From assembly GCA_030267565.1 (NCBI GenBank), contig BRXU01000006.1, positions 298,001 to 362,000 on the forward strand: a stretch of 64,000 nucleotides of DNA, read 5' to 3'. This document shows, piece after piece, positions 1-11,257 of the stretch (positions are counted from its first letter, which is position 1; each line of letters begins with the position of its first letter). The notes below the pieces were generated by a model. It made no database searches. It saw only the letters and a program-made list of their open reading frames with translations, and was not told the origin of the DNA. This DNA is from Pleodorina starrii (lineage: Eukaryota; Chlorophyta; Chlorophyceae; Chlamydomonadales; Volvocaceae). A program made the position numbers and the translations under genes.

Positions 1-1064
1 TATGCTCCTTTACAAAACATTCATCTGTGGGGAAAATAATGGAAGACAAACCGCAGCGGTGAAACAGACGCTGACGCTGACAAACGGACGCCGGTGGGAG
101 CTGGGCAGAAGGGCGTTCCATAGTCGCGAGCCGGCGGTAGGCGGCGGTAGACGAGCAAGAAGGGACGTTTACGGAGGTTGCATGGTTAGGTGGGGGTGGT
201 TGGGTTGGTAGTTGGGCGGTTGGGCCGAGAAGCCGCGGCCTGTCCCATCGCCTGGGACCTGTCCCACACACGTCCCCGGCCGCCAGCCAGCTGACCCCGG
301 CTGGCATGTCCCATCAGCCAGCCCCCGTGAACGCGAGCTGGCGTCTCGCAGCGAGCGGCGCGCCACGGCGTTTGACGGGCTGAACCGACCCGTGGGTCTC
401 TTGCACTCACCGGGCGCGTGTGGTACACCACCGTCGCCATGCGGCTGCCCTCCACGACACCTGCGACCAAGCAGGCAGGCAACGACCCAGATGCGCACAC
501 GCATTTGCACACACGCACGCGCGCATGCGCGCACAGGGACACAGGTGGCGAGAGCCGTGGCCGCTTGGGCTTCAAGTATTGGCCTCAGCATCCTCTGCTT
601 CCCTCGCCCGTGGCTATGATACGGCTGAGTCGCCCACCCCCGCGACCATCCCCCGCAAGATGCCCTGCCATCCCCCGCGCGCCCCTACAAACCCTTCAAT
701 CCCCGATCACTCCTCGCCGCTCCGCTGCCGCCCTCTACCATCCCCTGCTAATCCCCACGACCCCTGCCAACTCCCACAACCCCTGAAAACTGCAATCCCC
801 CTGCATCCGCAACCCCCGCCCTTCCCCCACATTCCTCTTCCGGCCTCAACCCAGTCTGCCCCTCCCACTTGCGGCAGCGTCCCCGTCTCCCCACTGCACC
901 CCAGGCCCCCAGCCGCCCTCACCCGCAGGCCGCCACTGAACGCCCTTGCCGCTAGCACACCCCCAACCCCCCAACCCACACTCCACTGCTGCGATTCCAC
1001 TGCTGCGATTCCATCTCTACTACCGGTACCACCCACAGCTCACCCGCCCTCGAACTCTACTCAC
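1..1064. other. No gene resolved; C-rich low-complexity DNA
   Basis: I see no convincing coding exon here. The stretch is C-rich low-complexity sequence with short alternating CA/GC runs near 490-545 and many CCCC blocks from 640 to 1050. It probably holds further introns, the last exon(s) and the 3' UTR of the minus-strand BTB gene, because that gene's exon ending at 1065 leaves an incomplete codon. Open frames crossing it are compositional. Confidence 0.4.
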
Positions 1065-3426
1065 CTGTCGCCCTCATGGCGACGCTGTATCTGTCCGCCG
1101 CCTCCAGCAGCTGGGGCCGCCGCAGCGCAGCCGCCGCGGCCCGCAGATCTGCCACCGTCCAGGGGAGCAGGTGCTGCGGCTCCAGCAGGTAGTCCACCGC
1201 CTCGCACTGAAGAGGAGGGGGGGGTAGGGTAGGGTGTAAAGAGAATTTCGCAGCGGAGAAGGAGACGGCGTTAGCGAACGGACCCGGTGGGGTGGGGTAA
1301 GGGTTGGGCCACGTGTGGAGGGGTGAGGACGTGCGGGTCAACTCAGCTCCCAGCAACCCTCCATCTTGAGGAAGGGGGGGGGTGGGGTAATAAGAACGGG
1401 GGGGTGGGGTAGGGCGAGGCCACGTGTGGAGGGGTGAGGACGTGCGGGCCCACACAGCTTCCAGCGACCCTCCATCTTCGCCCCATCGCCCCGGGAACCC
1501 CAATCCAGCCATATCTTATCGAGGGCCTCAACCCCTTCAGGCGATTTCGCGGTCCCCTACTCCCAACCTCGCCTGTCAGCCTGGTGCCTAATTAGGCTGT
1601 CATACTCTACCCCATCAGGCGTATCCTCACCAGCCCCCTCGCCCCACCCTCCCCACACCAGCCCCCTCGCCCCACCCTCCCCACACAAGTCCCCTCGCCC
1701 CGACCTCCTCTCACCAGCCCCTTCGCCCCGACCTCCTCTCACCAGCCCCTTCGCCCAACCCCTCCTCTCACTAGCCCCCTCGCCCCGACCTCCTCTCACC
1801 AGCCCCTTCGCCCAACCCCTCCTCTCACCAGCCCCCTCGCCCCAACCTCCTCCCACCAGCCCCTTCGCCCCAACCTCCTCTCACCAGCCCCTTCGCCCCA
1901 ACCTCCGCTCACCAGCCCCTTCGCCCAACCCCTCCGCTCACCAGCCCCTTCGCCCCGACCTCCTCCGCCGCCCTCCGCAGCTCCGGCAGCTGCTCCCAGG
2001 CCACCTCACAGCAGTCCCGGTACAGGAAGCTCAGCAGCGATGAGGCCAGCTGCCAGTGCCAGTGCATCCTGGAAAGGAAGTGGGAGGGACAGGGGCAGGA
2101 ACAGGTGCATCAACGTTAGGCTCAGGCCTGTGGGGACAGGGATGGAAAGTAGAACAGTCCGAACGGGCAGGGGAGGGAACGGCAGGGGAAGGAAAAGAGC
2201 GGGCGGACGTGACGCGCAGGGTGCCGGGGACGGCGATGTCGGGCACCAGGCGTCAAACCGTAAATCGCAACCGGTGTCAGTGCGTCCTGGAGAGACGCGC
2301 GCGCGCCAGTAGATAGCCGCCAGGGAGTCCGGAGCCCGGGGGGGAGTTCAGCCCGTCGCGTCCGTCGCTCGCCCCTGTGTAGGCGGGTCATGCGGGTTGG
2401 TGTGGCAGCAGGCAGGTGCCCGCCGCCAAGCAGACCACCACACTATGGGGGGCGTCACTCCTGCTTCGGAAACAGGGCTGAACAGGAGGACTCGCAGGGG
2501 AAACTGCAACCAGCTGAGTCGGGCTAAGCGCGCGCTAACGGTGGTCGTGGAGGTGCGGGCCGAGAGCCAACCTTGGGGCAGCGCTGCGGTGATGAAAGCG
2601 GCCACAAGCAGCACCAGCAGCAGTCGCGGCCGCTCCTCCCAGCCTCCTTCCGGTCTCGCATGTTGCCGATCAGCCAACAACGCTTCCCCCGCCCGTCCTA
2701 GGGCGGTTCTACCCGGGTGGGTCCGCGTCTAGCACGGTATCCTGCGGCTTCCATCCCGACCCAGATCGACAAGGCCCCTTTTTCCGCCTCAACCCAACTT
2801 TTCGCCTCAGCTCAAGCCGACCCAAATCCCAAACCGACCCAAATCAACAACAGGGCGGCACGGCCAACCCCGCACAGCAGACTCATCAACCCCACCCATG
2901 TCTTGTAGAAGGATACGGATACGGATACGGACTCGCCCAAACCCACGAGCTCGAGCTCCCGATCCTGGTCCGCCTCACCCCTCACCCCTCATCATCTGAC
3001 CTCACTTCACCTCATTAGCCGTCATCTCACGCCGTCTCAGCTCACCTGCGGATCATTGGCTTGACGGCCAGCGCGCCTGTCGCCGCATCTGAGCCCGGCC
3101 CCGCTGCCTTGTCGCTGTACTCGGCAAAGGCCGACGGCTCCGCAAGCAGCCGCGCAAAGTAGCCGCCCGCGTTTCGGCTTCGAAGGACTTCCTTGTGTGC
3201 CGGCAGCGCGCGGCTGTAGTTGACCTCGTCCGCGACCAGGATGACCAGGTCGGCTGTGGAGACATCGAAGAGCAGCTGCTCTAGCGGGCGGCCGCCGTAG
3301 GGCGGGCCGAATGCAATGCCGGCGAGGGCGCCGGCATGGCTGCTGCTGCTGCCGCTGGCGGCAGCGCCGATGGAGTTGCTGTAGAGGGCGCAGGTACCGT
3401 TGGCAGCTATCGGCTGCTGCGTTGCA
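1065..3426 (-). CDS. BTB/POZ domain protein (partial model, three core exons)
   Basis: Likely a BTB/POZ protein, a protein-interaction module often found in substrate adaptors of CUL3 ubiquitin ligases. On the minus strand I can join three exons in phase: 3426-3046, 2068-1942 and 1206-1065. The first holds the typical BTB start, DLVILVADE, then LPAHKEVLRSR and GGYFARLL. The second begins just after an Arg split by the intron and reads MHWHWQLASSLLSFLYRD, matching the 'lL.fLYtd' helix. The third (AVDYLLEPQHLLPWTVADL, then LEAADRY) matches the late BTB helices. Donors are gtgagc, gtgagc and gtgagt. The upstream exon or start is uncertain: the frame stays open to 3920, but a pyrimidine-rich tract before 3426 argues for an intron. 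The 3' end beyond 1065 is not resolved. The partner domain is unknown. Confidence 0.7.
1233..1288 (+). repeat. Dispersed short element, family A (partial copy)
   Basis: Matches the conserved core of the element that is complete at 24835-24950: gcagcgga, then gagacggcg, then ttagcgaacggacc. It lies in the intron immediately upstream (minus-strand sense) of the last BTB exon found. Confidence 0.7.
1622..1970 (-). repeat. Minisatellite built from an exon-intron junction
   Basis: About a dozen imperfect copies of a unit near 28 bp, on the plus strand roughly ctcaccagccccttcgcccc followed by gacctcct. Read on the minus strand, each copy reproduces the 3' end of the BTB exon 2068-1942 (GAGGTCGGGGCGAAGGGGCTG) plus a splice-donor-like gtgag. 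The array therefore looks like repeated duplication of that exon's end with its donor site. Many copies keep a usable donor, so alternative donor use is possible. Confidence 0.75.
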
Positions 3427-4380
3427 CTGCGGCCCGGGCAGCGCGGGGTGGTGGAGGAAAGCGCAGGTGGGGTGAGGTGGCAGAAGATGAGTCGCGCAGG
3501 AGAGACAGAGAGAGTTTTTATTAATAATATTTGTGCCACCGCGAAATTTGGTTGTTTCCATGCAAAACGGGCAATTAACGCAGGGGCAACGATGCCGGGT
3601 GGGTCGCTATGAGACGCCGAGAAATGTCGATAGGCGCCGGTCTTATCGATGCCTTGAGACAAGACGACGAAGCGTATGAGGACATACGTCGCTCTGGATC
3701 CAAGAAGATACACACTGGAGGCAAGGAAACTCGCTGGTATGGGGTACGTGTGCAGAGTAGCTGGACATCCCGGCCGGTAGCAGCAGGCGCAGCCCAAACT
3801 TTGAATTGCACCATCCAATCGTGATATAAACCCAATTAAGATGCCATCCGAACCTTTGGGCGTCCTGCGTGGCTGTCTCAGCGTCCGCGCGGCGCGCCGA
3901 GGCCTCCCTCTTGCTCGCATTTCGCTTCAGGAGGCCCGTAAGAAATAACTTATCCATCACGGAATTTGTTGGGTAAGATGGGACGCATATGTAACGCACG
4001 CAGGTAAAGTGGTCAGTCAGTTAACACCGTAGTCGCCACCGTGTCATTGTGGCACGCCTTGCCGATATACCGGCGTTTGGCATTTCGCTAAGCCCAAACT
4101 GCAAAAGCACATCAAGAAGTAAAATTTTATTTTCAAGTAAGGACGCCGTACAGTTTGATTGCAAAAAGTTCTCTTTGCGGGCCGACAGGTACTGTGTTAC
4201 TGTTTGTTGCGACTTCTACATAGCCGCCTTTTTTCAGACGTAAATCCCACATTTTAAGTCGACAAGGTTTTCCCCGCTAGGCTGCGATTGTTGCCTTTGG
4301 GGCGAGTGACCAGGTCTATTTTTCCTAGCAAGCTGTCAACGCCGCACTTTGCTTGCTAACTACAACTAGACGTGGGCAAG
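3427..4380. promoter_or_regulatory. Divergent intergenic region between BTB gene and PI synthase
   Basis: Lower GC than its surroundings, with AT-rich patches around 3520-3545 and 4110-4150. It lies between two genes transcribed away from each other, so it should hold both promoters, and possibly a 5' exon of the BTB gene up to about 3920. No TATA box or other element is clear enough to place. Confidence 0.45.
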
Positions 4381-7300
4381 ATGGGGTTCTTTTCGCGTCA
4401 CTCCAAAGTCTATTTGTATGTTCCAAACTTGATAGGTACGCCCAACTCACCTGTTTGCACAACCTTAATTCTTCTGTTTCATGTTACATCGAGTAAGATC
4501 TAGTTTGTACACATATTGGTCTTCCACAGGGTACGCCCGCGTGGCAGCGGCCATATATGCTTTCGGAGTGGCCTTCACCAGCCCGTACCAATGCGTCGCT
4601 GCATACTTCTTAAGCTTTGTCTGTGATGAGCTGGACGGGCGATTTGCGCGGATGCTCAACCAGACTTCCACCCTTGGCGCCGTGTTGGACATGGTCACCG
4701 ACAGGCAAGTGCCCCACACCCGGCCACACGCGCGAGGCCCTCTTTCCTGGCTTCCTCTCACGCTTGCGGCCCGCTGGAGCAATTGTAATTTCCCTACTTT
4801 GGGCAAAGAAACAACGCCGCGTTTGGTTGGGCGGATGGGTGCAAGCGTGGACTTTCAGGCAACCTCCCAGGCACCAGCCTCCCTCTCTCGCTTGCAATGC
4901 CCTAGCCACACCTCCACGCCCTTCCCGTGTCTGCGGCTCCCCCTCAGTGCTCCTCCCCGCGCACTACATCAATTCCTGACTCTCCATACCCTGCCCAGGA
5001 CTATCTCATACTTCGCCCTACCCTGCCCTGCTGCCTGCGCCCCGCTTCCCGGACCCACATAAGGCCCATTGCCCGTGCGCCAAAACACCGTCAGATATAG
5101 GATATGGAGACGGAAACCAACTTATCAAGCCCAGTGAAACTATTGTGCGTGTTGCCTGCGTGCGCAGGCTGGCCACGACGGGTCTGCTGCTGGTTGTGAC
5201 CATGGTGTATCCCCAGCTGCATGTGGTCGCTATCTGCCTCATATTCCTGGACATCTTCAGCCACTGGTTCCAGATGTACTCCTCGCTGGCGGTGGGGGCA
5301 ACCACGCACAAGGTGCGTGTGTGTGTGTTAGTGGGCGGATAGGAAAGACGATACACGCAAGGTGCGCGTGCGTGGATGGGGAATGGTAAAGACGATACAC
5401 ACGAAGTGCGTGTGTGTGCGTGTTTTGGGCGGAGAGCGGCTCGATGAGACTGTTTCGTGCTGGAACGGAGACGACGTTGGCGAACGGAGGGTTGTGTGCT
5501 TGCTTCAGGGCGGGTCGCTGTGAAAGATGCGCCTGGGAAAGTGGGGCGGCAAGGGCGGGTGGAGGGGCACACTCCACCCAACGCGAAGCAAGATGATTCA
5601 GCAGCTGGGGCGGGGACCATGCACGCACGCATGCACGCACAGGATGCGTTCACAGGGTTGCGTTCGCACGTTTTTCTCCTGCCGTCCTCCATTCGCCAAC
5701 GTCGCCTCCGTCCCTCCGCTGCGGTGCCCTCTTCATCAACCCCTCCTGCCCCTTTTCCCCCTTGTCCCCAGGACGTCAAGAGCAAGAGCTGGCTGGTGCG
5801 CACCTATTACGGCAACCGGCTGTTCATGGGCTACTGTTGCGTCTGTTGCGAAGTGCTGTATCTCGTGGTGGGTGAGGAACTGAGGATTGGGGAGGGGGGC
5901 GCTCGGGCGAGGGGGGGAGAGGGCTGGCAGGGACGCGGCTAGGTTAAACAAACGTGGGCGGGTGGGTGGGGGGTCCCAGACATGGAGCAAAAGAGGGTTA
6001 CGAACGAGCCTAGGGTGGTGCCTCCTGGGGTTTTGATGGCGGGTCAGCGGGACCGGACCGGGGGAGTAGCAGGTGGATTGGGTGGCGAGGTGGTGAGTTT
6101 GCAGGGCGGGAGGGCGCCCGGGTGGGAGGGCTGGGTGGCGAGTCACCACCTGTCGGGTTGAGGTCGGCTGGGTATCGAACGGGGCCGCGCGTGTGTGTGC
6201 CTGACGCTGGCGTCGCCCGGCTTCCTCGTGCGTCCTTGTGACCATATGACCATTCAGCCAGCTGCCGCCTCACGCCCTCCGCAGGTGTACGCGTCGAAGT
6301 GGCCGCAGCTGATGCAGTTTGTGGTTCCGCTGCCGGGTGGTGCCCAGTTGGCGCTCCCGGCGCAGGTTACGGAGGTGGCGCCAGGTGGGCTGGGGCCGGT
6401 GGTCGGTTGGGTCGCGGACTGGCTCGAGGAGGGAGCGACCCACGGGTCGATGGCGCCTTTGCTTGCGGGCACCTCGCACTGCGGGCGCGGCCGAGGGGAT
6501 TCTGCTGGCAGGACATGGCGTTGGGGGGCCCCTGGGAGCACAGTTTGCGCTTGGGGAAAATTCTGTTCGTGGCTGTTGTGACCACGAGGGTCTTTACTGA
6601 GCACCATAGTGCCAGAGGCCCATGGAGATGCGCCAGGGGCACATTCATGGGGTGAGTGATTTGGGTCGCAAAGTCTACTACGCGCGTAAGCAATAGCCCT
6701 TTCCTAGCGCCTTGATGTACAGAGTCCAGATGGGGTTGACCGGTTGCAGGTGCTGTGCCGGATGAGCTTGTTGCGCAACGCTACGCTACGCACATGATGC
6801 CTCGACACGTTCCGGGCCGGAGGTGTCACTTTGCCGAACTCGCCAGTCTTGATGATCTCACTCATACCTACAGCCTTCCTCTGCCCTCTGCCGCCGTCGA
6901 GCTTTCCTCGTCTCGCTCTCACTCCCCGTCCGCCTGTGTGATTGCAAGGGCTGCCGCAAGACGGAACTGTCCCTCCCGCCGCACCTCCTCCCTCCCGCAC
7001 CTCCTCCCGCTGGCTTGTAACTTAGGCCTCCCTGCGGGACCCGAACCAGTACCATTGACCGCATCTCACTCCCAGCCTCCCTCCCTCTCCAACGCCAGCC
7101 TCTCAGCCTGTCTCTTTGGACCATCATGGTCAAAACCCAACCCCCTTCCTCCGCTGTCCCTCCTTGCAGTGCTGCTTCGCTTCACCAGCGATTCCGGGCT
7201 ACCGCTCATGACGCTGTTCGGCCTGCTGGCGCTACCGGGATTCTTCACGAAACAGGTGTGCGGGCCAAAAAAAAGGCATCAGGGTTTGTGGCCTCCCGCT

Positions 7301-7628
7301 AATGGAAGGAGTCGATGGCGCGTGTCTGTGAGCGATAACACGTGTCCGTGAGGTAGCTTTACGCTTCGTTTGGCACAGTGAGAAACCCGGCTCTGGCGCC
7401 CCTCACCGCACCTGCCGCCATCCGAAGTTGTTTTCCATGTCATGTGCCCTTGACTTGCGTCCCGCGCTCCCGCCTGACCATGCTGGCTGGCTGGCTGGCT
7501 GGTCGGCTGCATGGGTGGCTTGGTTGCCCTCCTGGCCTCCGCAGATCTGCAATTGGGTTCAGCTTCGGACGGCGGCTGACCAGCTAATCGCGTTTGACTT
7601 GGCCAAGCAGCAGCAGAAGGGTCGGTGA
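4381..7628 (+). CDS. PIS1: CDP-diacylglycerol-inositol 3-phosphatidyltransferase (phosphatidylinositol synthase)
   Basis: Makes phosphatidylinositol from CDP-diacylglycerol and myo-inositol at ER membranes. Seven exons join in phase: 4381-4435, 4530-4704, 5168-5312, 5772-5867, 6285-6384, 7170-7255 and 7545-7628, giving 246 residues, slightly longer than usual for the family. The start MGFFSRHSKVYLYVPNLIG matches PI synthase N-termini. Exon 2 carries the CDP-alcohol phosphotransferase signature D-G-x2-A-R-x8-G-x3-D-x3-D (DELDGRFAR, then GAVLDMVTD), with all acidic residues kept. Hydrophobic segments follow (TTGLLLVVTMVY, LPLMTLFGLLALPGFF), and the end NWVQLRTAADQLIAFDLAKQ is typical of plant and algal enzymes. 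Intron 2 uses a GC donor (gcaagt at 4705). The ends of exons 4 and 5 were chosen by phase and are the least certain. Confidence 0.9.
5460..5730. repeat. Two degraded family A copies in PIS intron 3
   Basis: 5460-5487 (plus sense) and 5691-5730 (minus sense) both show the core of the dispersed family A repeat (acggagacgacgttggcgaac and its reverse). They sit in opposite orientation about 200 bp apart inside the intron. Confidence 0.55.
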
Positions 7629-10600
7629 CAGGGCGCAGGGCGCGGGCGGGACCGGATGGCAGCCCGGGGGCTGCTAAGGTCGCCGGGGGGCCGTGCGGAC
7701 GACACGACCGCCGCGGCGGCGGCTGTGGCTATGTGCGGTTGCTGCCGCAGCGGCCCGGCGACAAGAGAGGGCGTGAGCAGCCTGTACTGGAAGGGGAAAC
7801 AGCGGCGCTGAGGGGGCGTGCGGGGCGAGGCTGAGGCGGGTTTTGCGGTAGTGGATGGATCGCTGGGGAGCCTATCCAGGAGCCTTGCCTTGGTGCCTCT
7901 TCAGACCTTCGGTTCTGAGCAGCGGGACCCGCGTTAGGGCGTGTCGCTGCTTGCAAGCCTTTGAACGTGCCACTCGGCCAACCCCAACCCCTTGGGACGT
8001 ACTTCTTGACACTGTGAGCCGGACGCAACGCGCACGTCCTCGTCGACTGCACCTTCCGTGCCCATCAACCGGCGCGGGCAAAAAATAAAGCCCCTCAACC
8101 TGTCAGGTGCAGTGGTGGGTCGTGTTCTAAGCTCTGGGTCATGCGTGAGTCCTCGGCGCATGCCGTTCCGAGCTGGGCTGCTGTGCACTGATAGGTTATA
8201 TGTTGCATGCTTTGCTAGGGGGAGGGATGCAGGAACGACTAGACAACTGACCAGAGGGCGATGAAACCCTGCTCGCCGCCTGCCGTGCGGAGCAGCAATC
8301 GCTGCGGCAAAGTCCGGATGGTTCGGGGTGCTCGGCCGTCATTAGGCTTTGCGCAGCTTGGGCAAGCCCTCCGCCCCGGAGGAGCCTTGCTGCGCGATTC
8401 GGTGGCGCCACATCCCAGGCGCTACCGGGGACGGAACGTGTGGGAGAATGACCCGAACGCACCCCCACCCGCCAATCCTGCGGCGGGCGGCACGGTAAGC
8501 CAGCCGGCAGCCCGTATCAATGCTATTTATGGTCTTGACGACGGTGTGTGTATGAAGCCACCACCGCTGCGGTCTGGTCGCGTCTGGGTCCGGGTTCGCA
8601 CGCGGAACGCACCCTGGGGCCCGGAGGTGGATCACCTTCACCGGGAGAAGCCCACCATTCGGAAGTGTAGCGCCCGCAGCGACAGCACCCGAACTCTCGC
8701 TGCAGGGAGATGGTTTCTCTCGGACCCGCGGCCTGACATACGCTACCACAGGACGCGGTTGGCCTGACATACCACAGGACGCGGTTGGCCTGACGTACCA
8801 CAGGACGCGGTCAGGCCAGGCCTTCCGATGCCGCGTATGGACGGGTCCTCAGGGTCAGGCTGGTATGTGGTCTGGCTGCTTGGCGCTCGCGCGGACGTGT
8901 GAGACGGTATGCTTTGGCTGCGCTGTCAAGACAGACCTCGACGGGTGCCTGCTGCGGGCAGGCGGCTCGGATTACCAGGGGCGTCGGCTTTGCTTTGAAG
9001 CGCCTCCGGGCTGTATCGGGATCGGGAGCTGTGTTATCACGTTACCACAGCTGCCTGCCCAGGGGCAGCGCCCTCGGCGCGGACGTCGACGTGGTATGTG
9101 TCGCACCGTGCGTGCTACTGCGCACAAGCGGAGTGTCAAGGCGTTACCTAGTGTGCTGTGGCGCTGCGCACAGGCGATGCGTCTTCTTGCCTTGGCCGAA
9201 CAAAGTGGATTTGTGCGCGACATTTGCCAGTGCGGGCGGGTAATGGACGGACGACATGGCCGCGGCGTTTGGGTGTTCATGGTGCCGATTCGCTTGAAGG
9301 CCCGGCTGCTGCTCTTTGTGGGAACACTGGTAAAAGTCTGTGAAGCTTGTGAAGTGGCGCTCGCGCAGGTGACTGCGGCAATGTAAAGCAGGAGGTTTAG
9401 AAGAACGGGGTTTCCTTCTTAGCGATGTCCGGTTCCTCAAGGTCACGTGCCCGTGTCAGGAGAGAGGAGGGCGCCGTACGTGAGGACGTCCTCCGAGAGC
9501 CCCGAGTCTGGCCTAGCCAGGCAACCGGAATGCAGGTAATAAAGGCCTGCCGCCGCCGCCGCCCCGTCGTCCTTTTGGCGCGTTGCTGCCAACGCGCAAA
9601 TATGAGCGTCCAAGCGCCCTGCCAGTCGACTCCAAGCTTCTGCGCCGTTCCGCAGCTCCAAATCCTGCAGGCAACAATCAAGTAAAAGGGGCTCTAACCC
9701 CCAACAACAACAACAGACGATTCCTTGCTATACTCTTCGTCGGACGTACTTGCTCTGTGGCAATCCGACATCATCGCCAATCCTACCCCCCAGGTCCACG
9801 ACTACACACGGTTCGTACCTCCTTGCCTATCTTGGCCTATGTGCCTATCTTGGCAATGTTGCCAATCTGGTGGCAAACCCGTGATCAGCAGACAACTATT
9901 CCTTATGTTCACACGATCAACAGTACTGCGGGCTCTTGTACGCCGACAGGCAAATCGTATTCTTGGTGGACCCGGGCGCCATGCTCGTGCCATCCGCCCA
10001 GGCCGATACCCCCGCCCAGCGCCTGATGGGCTGGCCCGCCTTGACGCGCGGACGCCCTCTCGGGGCGGACAAGCACGGCGGAAGACACAGCCAGCCAGGG
10101 CAAAGCTCAAGGCGCCGAACTGACACGAAGAATGGAACGGCTCCGGCTCAGCGACTAAAATGCTGCACAATCCTCTTGCAACGAACCCAAATGAACAAAA
10201 GCGTAGCAAGTGCTTCTGCTTGGCGTCGACCCTCAGATCGGCGCCGGCCTCCCACGCACCGGCGGCCGATGTGTCACCATAGACAGCAGGCCGCCAACGC
10301 CTGCGAGGGTCAGCCCTGTTGGCGCAACTCCAAAGTGTGACTGCGGCGCTGCTCGCTCCCGCGATCCCCTCATCTAGCGACCGGCACAACCGGCGGGCCG
10401 TCTGCGGGATCGTGCGAGATCCTCCAGGGAGCGCCGCCATGAGGTGTGACCTCCAAAACTCCGCTGTCATGGGCTGGTTTCGCTGTCATGGGCTAGTTTC
10501 GGAGCCGATAGCAGCCGAGAGCAACTTGAAAACGTCTCACTGCGTGCCCCCTCACACTGCGCACCCCCTCATAAATGAAGAATGAAGTACGCGGCGTCGA

Positions 10601-11257
10601 TCCTTTGACTGGAGGCGGCCGCGGACACCCTCTGTCTGCCGGGCGAGAACGGGTTCAAAGGTCGGAAGGATGTATGGGCTGCCCGAGGGAAGCCAACGCG
10701 CGGGGAGCTGAAACGCCCGTGACTTTCCGTAGATGATTATGGAATTACGCAACGTGGCAGTCTCCTTACGGTGACAACGTATCCTTGTAGCATACAACAA
10801 AACACCCGGTTGCTAGATGACATGCGACGTGTTTGCCAATGTCCTTTGTAATTACAGTGGGCCGTAAACAGCTCCTTATGCGGCGGGAAGCGCCTTTTCG
10901 CATTGCGCAACTGGCCAAGCCTGGGGCAAACTTAGCGTGCCCACAATTTGAGACGTCAATGAAGCCCGTTCCGTCATTTGACTCCTGCTGGTGCACCGAA
11001 TGTCCAACTTTGTTAGTGAAAGTTCTGTTTTGGTGTATTGGTTTCCTTAATGCAAATCATCGCAAGGGTCGCGTACAGGTACGGGCTCGACAGACGGCGC
11101 AAATGTTTCTGCTCAAAACTCATCGCACGTCAACAAAGTGAAGCATAGTTAAATCAATTAATAGACCTCTACGATCTGAGCTATTTAATTACGCCTTGTG
11201 TAAGGTACCCGGCGCTTGTCGACTTAACGTGACGGTCCCATCATACTTTAGCCGGGT
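7629..11257. other. 3.6 kb without a recognisable gene
   Basis: Probably the 3' UTR of the PI synthase plus intergenic DNA. A TGTAA motif at 9382-9386 is the first algal-type polyadenylation signal downstream, 1.75 kb after the stop, which would be a long UTR. Open frames here (for example the minus-strand 222-codon frame at 9802-10470) have no family resemblance or splice support. From about 10730 to 11250 the DNA is AT-richer and should contain the promoter of the RAP-domain gene. Confidence 0.4.
8732..8815. repeat. Short tandem repeat, about 3 units of 25-29 bp
   Basis: The motif cctgacata, then ccacaggacgcggttgg, recurs three times with small changes. Nothing suggests a function. Confidence 0.8.

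Noticed and set aside
420..1232. 270-codon plus-strand open frame
   Set aside because: Pro/Ala-rich translation of C-rich low-complexity DNA. It runs antisense over a supported BTB exon.
9802..10470. 222-codon minus-strand frame
   Set aside because: No recognisable domain, no start or splice support, and GC-rich DNA commonly leaves such frames open.
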